Of a DNA stretch of 5,050 bases, positions 1 through 5,050 are shown piece after piece (the first letter of the stretch is position 1; every line of letters starts with the position of its first letter). The position numbers and the translations under genes were made by a program. The DNA comes from Methanomicrobiales archaeon. GTDB taxonomy: Archaea; Halobacteriota; Methanomicrobia; Methanomicrobiales; JACTUA01. The stretch spans positions 1-5,050 of the forward strand of contig JAJRCL010000018.1 in assembly GCA_028679035.1 (NCBI GenBank), read 5' to 3'. The notes under the pieces were generated by a model that was not told where the DNA came from, made no database searches, and saw only the letters and a program-made list of their open reading frames with translations.

Positions 1-407
1 CCGGTATGGCTGAAATCCGGCTGAATGCCGATCAGGGTCACCTGTGCCGCGGTCGCCTGGGCAAGATACTCCATGACCACCGGAAGCGGAATCACATGGG
101 TGGAAAAGAGGGTTGCCGGAACGTCCCCCGGTTCGATGACCGCGGCACTCCCGGGTACCGCATTCATCTCCGCCGCATCCGCGATAAGAATATGATCAGG
201 CTGGAATTCCTTGACCGGCCCGGTGATGTTTTCCGGCATGGTTCCCGCAAAAAAAACCCGTACACCAACGATGGACCGGGAATCCAGGGCCCGGGCAACC
301 GCCATTCCCAGGCGGTCGCTGGGCAGGAGTTCGTCCCCGACCCCGATGACTGCGAGGCGGCGTGCACGGCCAAGGCGGATCCGCATGATCTCCCCGAAAC
401 TGCTCAT
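1..407 (-). CDS. Hydrogenase maturation protease, HycI-like (peptidase family M52), 3' end outside window
   Basis: Endopeptidase expected to clip the C-terminal tail of the [NiFe] large subunit after nickel insertion, in the cytoplasm. 135 residues are visible; the C-terminus is cut by the left edge (E. coli HycI has about 156). Seen: a Rossmann-like start LAVIGVGDELLPSDRLG at about 18-34, GTMPEN at 55-60, PDHILIADAAEM at 70-81, STHVIPLP at 102-109 and LIGIQPD at 125-131. These align by eye with HycI, and the three metal-ligand positions (D16, D62, H90 of E. coli HycI) are kept as D31, D77 and H104. Two deviations: the usual GN is GD (D25), and the first Asp of the DD pair is Ser30. The start at 407 lies 4 bases after the mbhN stop, with GAGGAG at 423-418 upstream. 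A second Met at residue 8 (base 386) also has a purine-rich leader, and about 17 basic residues precede the core, so the start is less certain than the family. It is probably dedicated to the MbhL encoded four genes upstream. Confidence 0.9.
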   Translation of the reverse strand, partial: MSSFGEIMRIRLGRARRLAVIGVGDELLPSDRLGMAVARALDSRSIVGVRVFFAGTMPENITGPVKEFQPDHILIADAAEMNAVPGSAAVIEPGDVPATLFSTHVIPLPVVMEYLAQATAAQVTLIGIQPDFSHT

Positions 408-411
408 CGGC

Positions 412-771
412 TCACATCTCCTCGGTTTCACAAACGGTGCCGGACACGGAAAATTCTCTCGTGAGGTGAATCGCTTCCGACGGACAGGCATCCTCACAGA
501 GGCCGCAGCGGATACAGCGCAGCACCTTGACCCGGGGCCGTTTTTTCCGGGTGATCTTTCTTCCCTTGACTTCGATCTCCTTTTGATCAGGTACCATCAG
601 GATGCACTGTGAAGGGCAGACGAGGGCGCAGCGGGAGCACCCGATGCACTTGTCCTCCGTGATCCGGATCCTTCCCCGGAAACATTCGGGGACGGGAAGA
701 TTTTCTGCGGGGAACAGCACGGTTCCGGGCTTTCGGAACAGGTTACTGATAAGGTCTCCGAGAAGGCTCAT
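412..771 (-). CDS. mbhN: Ferredoxin-like subunit with two [4Fe-4S] clusters (MbhN/NuoI/EchF-like)
   Basis: Cytoplasmic-side electron-transfer subunit that should receive electrons from (or give them to) soluble ferredoxin and pass them towards the proximal cluster in MbhJ. It has 119 residues. Two CxxCxxCxxxCP motifs are seen: C42, C45, C48, C52 (CIGCSRCALVCP) and C86, C89, C92, C96 (CIRCGLCEDACP). They are separated by a Lys/Arg-rich stretch (about 64-84). The N-terminal segment (about 1-20, with LISNLFRKPGTVLFP) resembles the helix by which NuoI-type subunits sit on the NuoH-like protein. The frame stays open upstream to 846, but the start at 771 is preferred: it matches the family N-terminus, overlaps the mbhM stop as ATGA, and has GGTGA four bases upstream. 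It is shorter than E. coli NuoI (about 180 residues), in line with compact group 4 hydrogenase versions. The last residues, EEM, also supply the Shine-Dalgarno GAGGAG for the protease gene. Confidence 0.94.
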   Translation of the reverse strand: MSLLGDLISNLFRKPGTVLFPAENLPVPECFRGRIRITEDKCIGCSRCALVCPSQCILMVPDQKEIEVKGRKITRKKRPRVKVLRCIRCGLCEDACPSEAIHLTREFSVSGTVCETEEM

Positions 772-1739
772 GTACTCACCCACCACGCGCTCAGGATCAG
801 AACGCCAGCCGCCTGGATGAGTGCCGCTCCGGCGATATACTTCCATCCGATATCATTCAGCTGATCGATCCGGATCCTCCCCGTCGCCGCCTTGAACGTC
901 ACGAGGACGAGGAGAATCGCGAGTGTTTTTACCAGGAACAGCAGAAAGCCCGCCACACCATTCAGCCATGCATTCCCCAGATCCCAGGGGAGCAGCGGCC
1001 CGCCCAGGAACAGGGCTGCCACAAGCCCGCTCCCCACGACAAGGGATATGTCCATGGCCAGGTGCAGCACGGCAAGCCGCCTTCCCGTGAGTTCGGTCCA
1101 GGGGCCGGCGACGATCTCGGTCTCGGCTTCCGGTATATCAAAGGGAGTGCGCTCGAGTTTTGCCTGCAGCCCGATGATCGCTATCACAAAACCGATTGGC
1201 TGCAGCACCGCAAACCAGAGGTGCCCCTGCTGCCACTGGACGATGGTGGAGATGTTCCAGGAACCTGCCATCATGGCCGGGAGCAGGAGGGCAAGGAAGA
1301 ACGGGACCTCGTAAATGAAGAGCTGGGTTACTGCCCGCACGCCGCCGACCGTGGAATACACGTTCCGGGAGAGCCACCCCATAAGAAAGAGGATGACTGT
1401 CGGAATGGTGAGCAGGTAGAGCACCAGCACAAGGTCGCCTTCGAAGGAAAGCGGGCTTGTACCGACCACCGGTATGTACAGAAAGGCGGTGACGACCGAT
1501 GCAAAGGCAAGGAGCGGTGCGGCATCAAACGCCCCGCGGTCGACCCCCCGCGGGTCGATGACTTCTTTCCCGAGCATTTTAACGAGATCAGCAAGCGGCT
1601 GCAGCAGTGGTGGCCCGACACGGTTCTGCATCCGTGCCAGGATCTTGCGGTCGACATACTCCAGGAACAGGGCATACACAAGGAGGAACAGGATGCCGGG
1701 AAAGAGGAGAATATAGAGGACGAGAAGGAGAGGATCCAT
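768..1739 (-). CDS. mbhM: Membrane anchor subunit of energy-converting hydrogenase (MbhM/NuoH/EchB-like)
   Basis: Integral membrane subunit that docks the hydrogenase arm onto the ion-translocating arm. It has 323 residues and, by eye, eight hydrophobic segments: about 4-26, 73-91, 102-122, 139-158, 174-192, 227-245, 260-282 and 300-320, the number expected for NuoH. Hallmarks are seen: the loop after helix 1, MQNRVGPPLLQPLADLVKML (about 37-56), followed by KE-x-IDP, and the strongly conserved cytoplasmic loop ERTPFDIPEAETEIVAGPW (196-214), whose acidic residues belong to the region linked to proton transfer in complex I. A glutamate lies in helix 4 (IYEVPFF, E144). An in-frame GTG at 1760 would add seven residues, but ATG 1739 is preferred: it follows the mbhL stop by one base (TGA-G-ATG), has GGTG just upstream, and gives the usual MDPLLLVLYI start directly into helix 1. 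The 3' end overlaps mbhN by four bases. Confidence 0.95.
   Translation of the reverse strand: MDPLLLVLYILLFPGILFLLVYALFLEYVDRKILARMQNRVGPPLLQPLADLVKMLGKEVIDPRGVDRGAFDAAPLLAFASVVTAFLYIPVVGTSPLSFEGDLVLVLYLLTIPTVILFLMGWLSRNVYSTVGGVRAVTQLFIYEVPFFLALLLPAMMAGSWNISTIVQWQQGHLWFAVLQPIGFVIAIIGLQAKLERTPFDIPEAETEIVAGPWTELTGRRLAVLHLAMDISLVVGSGLVAALFLGGPLLPWDLGNAWLNGVAGFLLFLVKTLAILLVLVTFKAATGRIRIDQLNDIGWKYIAGAALIQAAGVLILSAWWVST
776..780 (-). promoter_or_regulatory. Ribosome-binding site of mbhN (GGTGA)
   Basis: GGTGA on the minus strand, 4 bases before the ATG at 771 and inside the last codons of mbhM. It matches the anti-Shine-Dalgarno end of archaeal 16S rRNA (UCACCUCC type). It supports 771 over the longer in-frame start at 846 and fits termination-reinitiation at the ATGA overlap. 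Confidence 0.6.
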
Positions 1740-1740
1740 C

Positions 1741-2922
1741 TCAGCACCGTTCCCGTTCACGGTTCAGTTCACGCGCCCGCCGGCGCAGATCCTCCCAGGT
1801 CATTTCCGTGCTGCTGGTTCGCTGTGGGTTCAGGACCGTCAGTCGCGAGGTGCAGGAGAGGCAGGGGTCAATTGCGGCGATAATCACCGGGATATCGGCA
1901 AGGTTCTGGTTCACGAGGCTGGCCGCGACGCTCGTCCAGTTGGCAAGCGTCGGCGTACGCACATCCAGCCGGTCAGCCTTGTCGGTGCCGTTGGTGCGGA
2001 TGTAGTGGCTCAGCTCCCCCCGCGGGGCTTCATACCGGGAAAGCGCATGGCCTGTCGGCGCGTTTCTCGGGGCTTTGACCGTGATATCTCCTTCCGGGAG
2101 GTGTTCCAGGCAGTACCGCACGATCCGCACACTCTCCCGCAGTTCCCCGATCCGCACGATAGTCTTGCCATACACGTCCCCGTGCGTGTCGGTTACGACA
2201 TCCCAGGGAACTTCTGCGTAGGCACAGTAGGGATCGTCCCGCCGGATATCGTATTCCACGCCGCTGGATCGTGCCGTTGGACCGACCGTGCCATACGTCA
2301 GGGCCTGTTCGCGGGTGAGCCTGCCGACTCCCTGGAAACGCAGGAGCACGGTTTCCTGTTTTTTCAGCAGTTCGACGTAGCCTGCGATCTGGGCCTCCAG
2401 GGCAGGAAGGCGATCCAGTGCTGCCTTGTTAAGTTCCGGGGTTATATCACGGCGGACTCCCCCGACGATATTCATGCCGTAATTTACCCGGTTGCCGCTG
2501 ATCTCTTCGAGGATATCCTGGACCGCTTCCCGGTCCCGCCATGTCCACATAAAGAGGGTATTCCAGCCGATCTCGTGGGCCGCGACACCGAGCCAGAGAA
2601 GGTGGGAATGAATACGCTCCAGCTCGGCTATGATGGTGCGGATGTACTCTGCACGCGGTGGAACCGCGATCGCCATGATCTCTTCAATGCCCTTCACGAA
2701 CGCCGTTCCGTGGGAATGGGAGCAGATCCCGCAGATCCGTTCCAGCAGCGGGACGACCCGGGTAAAATCCCGCTGTTCCGCGGCCTTCTCAATACCCCTA
2801 TGGTTATAGGAGACGTCCAGTTCGAGACCCACGATGGTCTCCCCTTCCGCGATGATCCGGAAATTCACGGGTTCCTTCAGTGCCGGGTGCTGGGGCCCGA
2901 CCGGAACGATTACTCGCGCCAT
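1741..2922 (-). CDS. mbhL: [NiFe]-hydrogenase large (catalytic) subunit, group 4 Mbh type (MbhL/NuoD/HycE-like)
   Basis: Catalytic subunit that binds the Ni-Fe(CN)2CO centre and carries out 2H+ + 2e- <-> H2. It has 393 residues. The N-terminal ligand motif RICGICSHSHG supplies C64 and C67; the C-terminal motif DPCLSCTSR supplies C354 and C357. With all four cysteines kept this should be an active hydrogenase, unlike NuoD/FpoD, which lack them, or the Mbx/Mbs-type homologues, where the motifs are altered. Other family landmarks are YNHRGIEK (39-46), ERIHSHLLWLG (102-112) and the NYGMNIVGGVRRD block (147-159). After R360 there is a 33-residue tail rich in Arg and Glu ending in Cys. E. coli HycE is cut at the equivalent Arg, so the mature protein probably ends near R360. 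ATG 2922 is chosen over the frame opening at 2949: GGAGGT lies eight bases upstream, it follows the mbhK stop by one base, and it gives a VPVGPQHP start typical of the family. Confidence 0.96.
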   Translation of the reverse strand: MARVIVPVGPQHPALKEPVNFRIIAEGETIVGLELDVSYNHRGIEKAAEQRDFTRVVPLLERICGICSHSHGTAFVKGIEEIMAIAVPPRAEYIRTIIAELERIHSHLLWLGVAAHEIGWNTLFMWTWRDREAVQDILEEISGNRVNYGMNIVGGVRRDITPELNKAALDRLPALEAQIAGYVELLKKQETVLLRFQGVGRLTREQALTYGTVGPTARSSGVEYDIRRDDPYCAYAEVPWDVVTDTHGDVYGKTIVRIGELRESVRIVRYCLEHLPEGDITVKAPRNAPTGHALSRYEAPRGELSHYIRTNGTDKADRLDVRTPTLANWTSVAASLVNQNLADIPVIIAAIDPCLSCTSRLTVLNPQRTSSTEMTWEDLRRRARELNRERERC

Positions 2923-2923
2923 G

Positions 2924-3391
2924 TCAGAGGACCTCCCGCACTCCGCCATAGTAACGGTCCGGCTCCGGTTTCCAGTCCTTGCGCAGGGGAAACTCGTTCT
3001 GCGGCCAGTCTTCGTTTAAGATGATCCGTTTCAGGTTGGGATGACCGGTGAATACCACGCCCATCAGGTCATGGATCTGCCGCTCGTAGATGCCGGCCGG
3101 CGGGTGGATATCGTGCATGCTCGGTGCCTCCGGTTTCTCCCGTGGGACGTCCACGGCGAGGGAGAGGACAATCCGGTGAGGACCGGTCAGGTGGTAAATA
3201 AGCTGGAAGGTTGCCCCGAGATCGGTCACGCTGATCTGGATGAGGTGATCGAACCCGAAATCCTTCCGGGCACGGGCAACCTCTCCCCGGATCCGTGCGG
3301 GAGGAACTGCTGCTTCCACCCGGTTGCGAACGATACAGGCCGCGTCCGATCCGGTCGTAAATGCCTGTTGTACTTCCTGGATCGTTGTCAT
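2924..3391 (-). CDS. mbhK: NuoC/30-kDa-like subunit of energy-converting hydrogenase (MbhK/EchD-like)
   Basis: Peripheral structural subunit without visible cofactor motifs; NuoC-like proteins brace the large subunit in complex I and Mbh. It has 155 residues and no cysteine cluster. The C-terminal third carries the family signature: PAGIYERQIHDLMGVVFTGH (98-117), then NLKRIILNEDW (119-129) and PLRKDW (135-140), matching the ERE-x2-D-x2-G-x2-F-x-GHP ... PLRKD pattern of the 30-kDa family. The N-terminal 1-90 is a variable alpha/beta region. ATG 3391 is chosen because GGAGG lies seven bases upstream and the ATG overlaps the mbhJ stop as ATGA; the open frame to 3436 would overlap mbhJ by 49 bases and add an unlikely Gly-rich leader. 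It ends with VREVL, one base before mbhL. Confidence 0.94.
   Translation of the reverse strand: MTTIQEVQQAFTTGSDAACIVRNRVEAAVPPARIRGEVARARKDFGFDHLIQISVTDLGATFQLIYHLTGPHRIVLSLAVDVPREKPEAPSMHDIHPPAGIYERQIHDLMGVVFTGHPNLKRIILNEDWPQNEFPLRKDWKPEPDRYYGGVREVL
2931..2936 (-). promoter_or_regulatory. Ribosome-binding site of mbhL (GGAGGT)
   Basis: GGAGGT on the minus strand, 8 bases before the ATG at 2922 and within the last codons of mbhK. It is the strongest Shine-Dalgarno in the window, placed before the catalytic subunit, and it decides the start at 2922 over 2949. Confidence 0.75.
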
Positions 3392-3927
3392 ACGGTTTCC
3401 TCCGTCGCCTGTGCCGACGCCGGCGTGGTTCTCCATGCCTTGCCTCCGTGGTCGAGGTCCTCTTTGAGCAGGTTGAGACAGGTAACCACCCCGCTGATGA
3501 TCTCATCAGGGCGGGGAGGGCAGCCCCCGATGTACACATCCACCGGTATCACGCTCGAAACACTCTCCATCACATGGTACAGCCCGCGGAACACGCCCCC
3601 TCCCGCCCCGCACGCCCCCATCGCGATGACGTATTTGGGTTCCGGCATCTGTTCCCAGATCCGCCGGAGCCGGGAGGCCTGTTTTTTCGTGACCGGCCCG
3701 GTCACGACGAGAATATCTGCATGGCGCGGGGTGCCCTTCACAAGGATCCCGAAGCGTTCCACATCGAAACGCGGGGTGAGACACGCAATCACCTCAATAT
3801 CACAGGCGTTGCAGGCGCCGGAATTGAAAATGGTGATCCACGGCGATTTTACCCGTGCCCAGCTGGCAAGCCGCTGGCTCAGCCCTCTATTTATCATGAT
3901 TGATAATGATCTATTTTCTGAAATCAT
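3388..3927 (-). CDS. mbhJ: [4Fe-4S] small subunit of energy-converting [NiFe]-hydrogenase (MbhJ/NuoB/EchC-like)
   Basis: Small subunit holding the [4Fe-4S] cluster closest to the Ni-Fe site, linking MbhN to MbhL. It has 179 residues. Ligands seen: C39 and C42 in GACNACDIE, C106 in GACGAGGG and C136 in GGCPPRPDE. The C-x2-C spacing is the hydrogenase form; NuoB of complex I has two adjacent cysteines here, so this supports Mbh/Ech over Fpo/Nuo. Other family pieces are the WITIFNSGACN strand entry (30-40) and the DILVVTGPVT block (71-80). The start at 3927 is chosen because GGAGG lies seven bases upstream; a start at 3957 would overlap mbhI by 11 bases. The first 14 codons are strikingly AT-rich (ATA, AAT, AGA, TTA, TCA) against a GC-rich background. 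The C-terminal tail from about 160 is Thr/Ala/Glu-rich and probably disordered. Confidence 0.95.
   Translation of the reverse strand: MISENRSLSIMINRGLSQRLASWARVKSPWITIFNSGACNACDIEVIACLTPRFDVERFGILVKGTPRHADILVVTGPVTKKQASRLRRIWEQMPEPKYVIAMGACGAGGGVFRGLYHVMESVSSVIPVDVYIGGCPPRPDEIISGVVTCLNLLKEDLDHGGKAWRTTPASAQATEETV
3399..3403 (-). promoter_or_regulatory. Ribosome-binding site of mbhK (GGAGG)
   Basis: GGAGG on the minus strand, 7 bases before the ATG at 3391 and inside the end of mbhJ. It decides the start at 3391 over 3436. Confidence 0.72.
3891..3906. repeat. Short inverted repeat TTATCA-TGAT-TGATAA inside the mbhJ start region
   Basis: A perfect 6-base inverted repeat with a 4-base centre that is itself palindromic (TGAT/ATCA overlap gives ATCATGAT). 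It covers mbhJ codons 8-13, in the AT-rich patch at about 3885-3930. It could be a weak mRNA hairpin, a protein-binding site or chance; nothing in the window decides between these. Confidence 0.3.
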
Positions 3928-3934
3928 AAGTGTG

Positions 3935-3939
3935 CCTCC
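3935..3939 (-). promoter_or_regulatory. Ribosome-binding site of mbhJ (GGAGG)
   Basis: GGAGG on the minus strand, in the only gap of notable size in the operon (19 bases between the mbhI stop and mbhJ), 7 bases before ATG 3927. It decides the start against the in-frame ATGs at 3957 and 3897. Confidence 0.75.
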
Positions 3940-3946
3940 GCAGGGA

Positions 3947-4273
3947 TCATTGTTCATACCTCAGCACGATGATGGCAACCGCGACAATCAGCAGATACCC
4001 GATCGTTGCCCAGAGTGCTGTAGCGGCAGGTGCTATCGCAAGGATCAGCGCTGCAACATGCACGATGGTGAAGAACAGGGCGACATAGAAGAACCGGTAG
4101 GATGGCCGTATTGCCGCCGCTTCTGCAACTTCCCCACCAACGTAGGGCATGGTTTTCTCCCCGGTCGCGATAAAGGCAGGGGCAATCATCTTTGCCCAGG
4201 TGTAGATCAGCCACCCGACGACCAGGGCAAGGAAAAAGATCGCAAAGGGGGAAGCGATCAGCTCGAGCACCAT
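3947..4273 (-). CDS. mbhI: Small NuoA/ND3-like membrane subunit (MbhI position)
   Basis: Small membrane subunit between the antiporter-like gene and the small subunit, the place of mbhI in Mbh operons. It has 108 residues and three hydrophobic helices at about 7-28, 61-82 and 86-105. It resembles NuoA/ND3: an N-terminal helix, a polar loop with GEKTMPYVGGE (38-48) matching the K-x-PYE-x-G loop, then RFFYVALFFTIVHVAALIL (60-78), aligning with the RFYLVA-x-FVIFDVE-x-L helix. The paired acidic residues of that helix in complex I (D79 and E81 of E. coli NuoA) are His72 and Ala74 here, and the loop Cys of ND3 is absent. It likely helps seal or shape the path between the MbhM-like and MbhH-like proteins. 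The start follows the upstream stop by one base (TGA-A-ATG), with a weak purine-rich leader (run of six G at 4287-4282). The family call is firm; the exact mbhI equivalence rests mainly on gene order. Confidence 0.85.
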   Translation of the reverse strand: MVLELIASPFAIFFLALVVGWLIYTWAKMIAPAFIATGEKTMPYVGGEVAEAAAIRPSYRFFYVALFFTIVHVAALILAIAPAATALWATIGYLLIVAVAIIVLRYEQ

Positions 4274-4274
4274 T

Positions 4275-5050
4275 TCAGAATCCCCCCTTCAGAAGGAGCA
4301 TTCCTGCAGCCCCGTCGAGCAGGGCCGACGGTACAAAGAACCCAAGGATAACCGTTCCGGCTGCAAAGAGAATGATACAGGCAGCGGCAAGCAATGATAC
4401 CCGGTGAGGTTTTCTCTCCTCTCCTGTACCGGAAAAGAGAAGATCCGAGAGCACGGGCACGTAATAGCCAAGGGACAGGGCACTGTTTGCCGCCATCACC
4501 AGCACGAGGCCGACACCCCAGGCGGTAAGGGTCCCCATCCCTGCCTGGAAGATGAGTAGTTTCCCCAGGAATCCTGCCGTCGCGGGAACTCCCACGAGGC
4601 CAAGAACGAAGATCGCAAATGCAAGACCAAGCACCGGGCGGCGGGCACCGATACCCCGCATCCGGGAAATTTCTACAGAACCCGCTTCCACTGCAAACAG
4701 GTCTGCCGCGAGGAAAGCGCCGCTTTTCATAACCGCATAGGCGACCATGTACAGGAGCCCGGCTGCAAATCCCGCCGCAAGGGAGTACTGCAGCCCGAGC
4801 CCGAACCCGAGGAGCACGTATCCCATCTGGGCGATGCTGGAATAGGCGAGCAGCCGGTTGAGCTCTTTCTGGTTCAGGGCAAGAATGTTGCCTGCCGTCA
4901 TGGTCAGCACGGCGAGGACAGAGACCGCAAGCCCCAGGAATGCCGCCACACTGCTGCCCGGAGGAATGACGGAAAGGGAAAGAAATACTGCGACAAGGGC
5001 GCCCGACTTGGTCACACCTGCCATCAGTGCGGTAACACCGGCAGGGGCAC
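4275..5050 (-). CDS. mbhH: Antiporter-like ion-translocating subunit, C-terminal half (MbhH/NuoN-NuoM/MrpD-like), 5' end outside window
   Basis: Ion-translocating membrane subunit of the proton-conducting transporter family (NuoL/M/N, MrpA/D). 257 residues are visible and the reading frame stays open to the right edge; full-length homologues have about 480-510, so about half is missing. Numbering from the first visible residue: APAGVTALMAGVTKSGAL (1-18) is the helix after the family's H-x2-AP loop, with the conserved K14; NQKELNRLLAYSSIAQMGYV (59-78) is the hallmark AYSS segment; YAVMKSGAFLAADL (104-117) carries the K of the HxxxK-like helix; RMRGIGARRPVLG (129-141) is the typical loop; VGVPATAGFLGKLLIFQ (152-168) carries the late-helix K163. 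These lysines form the central ion-path positions in the family. About seven hydrophobic helices are visible. An internal ATG at 5024 is not the start, because conserved sequence continues upstream of it. The protein ends one base before mbhI. Confidence 0.92.
   Translation of the reverse strand, partial: APAGVTALMAGVTKSGALVAVFLSLSVIPPGSSVAAFLGLAVSVLAVLTMTAGNILALNQKELNRLLAYSSIAQMGYVLLGFGLGLQYSLAAGFAAGLLYMVAYAVMKSGAFLAADLFAVEAGSVEISRMRGIGARRPVLGLAFAIFVLGLVGVPATAGFLGKLLIFQAGMGTLTAWGVGLVLVMAANSALSLGYYVPVLSDLLFSGTGEERKPHRVSLLAAACIILFAAGTVILGFFVPSALLDGAAGMLLLKGGF

Noticed and set aside
1740..1760. GTG start for mbhM at 1760
   Set aside because: No ribosome-binding site is seen before it, and it would overlap mbhL by 20 bases. 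ATG 1739 gives the standard N-terminus.
1062..1883. Long plus-strand open frame of 273 codons
   Set aside because: It lies antisense to mbhM and the end of mbhL. Its product is low-complexity, rich in charged residues, His and Gly, with no recognisable motif, while the minus strand holds clear conserved proteins. It is a shadow caused by GC-rich codon use.
1741..2922. Mbx/Mbs-type (sulfane reductase) homologue
   Set aside because: Those large subunits have altered cysteine motifs. All four nickel ligands and the C-terminal propeptide are present here.
2005..3024. Long plus-strand open frame of 339 codons
   Set aside because: Antisense to mbhL and crossing into mbhK; no family motif and no supporting ribosome-binding site. 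The real large subunit on the other strand explains it.
3928..3957. Upstream ATG for mbhJ at 3957, adding ten residues
   Set aside because: It would overlap mbhI and has no Shine-Dalgarno, whereas ATG 3927 has GGAGG at ideal spacing.
412..4273. F420H2 dehydrogenase (fpoABCDHI) or complex I core
   Set aside because: The gene order is compatible, but the large subunit keeps both Ni-binding CxxC motifs and a cleavable tail, and the small subunit has CxxC in place of the adjacent CC of NuoB/FpoB.
3041..4351. Plus-strand open frame of 436 codons
   Set aside because: It spans four real minus-strand genes and their boundaries, and its product shows no domain. An antisense frame crossing several gene junctions is not credible as a gene.
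1..5050. RNA genes, CRISPR repeats, insertion sequences, terminators
   Set aside because: I searched both strands by eye and found no tRNA-like cloverleaf, regularly spaced repeats, transposase motifs or T-rich hairpin ends; coding sequence fills almost every base.

Overview
The window is one tightly packed operon, all on the minus strand and read from the right edge towards the left. It encodes the core of a membrane-bound, energy-converting group 4 [NiFe]-hydrogenase of the Mbh type. In transcription order the genes are: an antiporter-like membrane subunit (MbhH/NuoN-M-like, 5' end outside the window), a small three-helix NuoA-like subunit (MbhI position), the small electron-transfer subunit (MbhJ/NuoB-like), a NuoC-like subunit (MbhK), the [NiFe] large subunit (MbhL/NuoD-like), a NuoH-like membrane anchor (MbhM), an 8Fe ferredoxin-like NuoI subunit (MbhN), and a HycI-type maturation protease that runs off the left edge.

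The complex is called a hydrogenase and not complex I or F420H2 dehydrogenase for three reasons visible in the sequence. The large subunit keeps both CxxC nickel-binding motifs (RICGICSHSH near the N-terminus, DPCLSCTSR near the C-terminus). The small subunit has the hydrogenase-style CxxC (GACNACDIE) where complex I NuoB has adjacent cysteines. The large subunit also carries a 33-residue C-terminal tail after DPCxxCxxR, and an endopeptidase of the family that removes such tails is encoded at the end of the operon. The order H-I-J-K-L-M-N is that of the second half of the Pyrococcus mbh operon. The Mrp-like ion-transport genes (mbhA-G), if present, would lie beyond the right edge.

Together the proteins should pass electrons between ferredoxin (through MbhN and MbhJ) and protons/H2 at the Ni-Fe site of MbhL, coupled through MbhM, MbhI and MbhH to H+ or Na+ movement across the membrane. 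The sequence does not show which direction dominates or which ion moves.

The moderately GC-rich sequence, the GGAGG/GGTGA ribosome-binding sites and the Mbh gene order suggest a euryarchaeon, most plausibly a methanogen of the Methanomicrobiales type. This taxonomic guess is inference. Junctions are minimal: two ATGA overlaps, three one-base gaps of the form TGA-N-ATG, one 4-base gap, and one 19-base gap before mbhJ. There is no intergenic region above 20 bases, no promoter or terminator that I can support, no RNA gene, no CRISPR and no mobile element.
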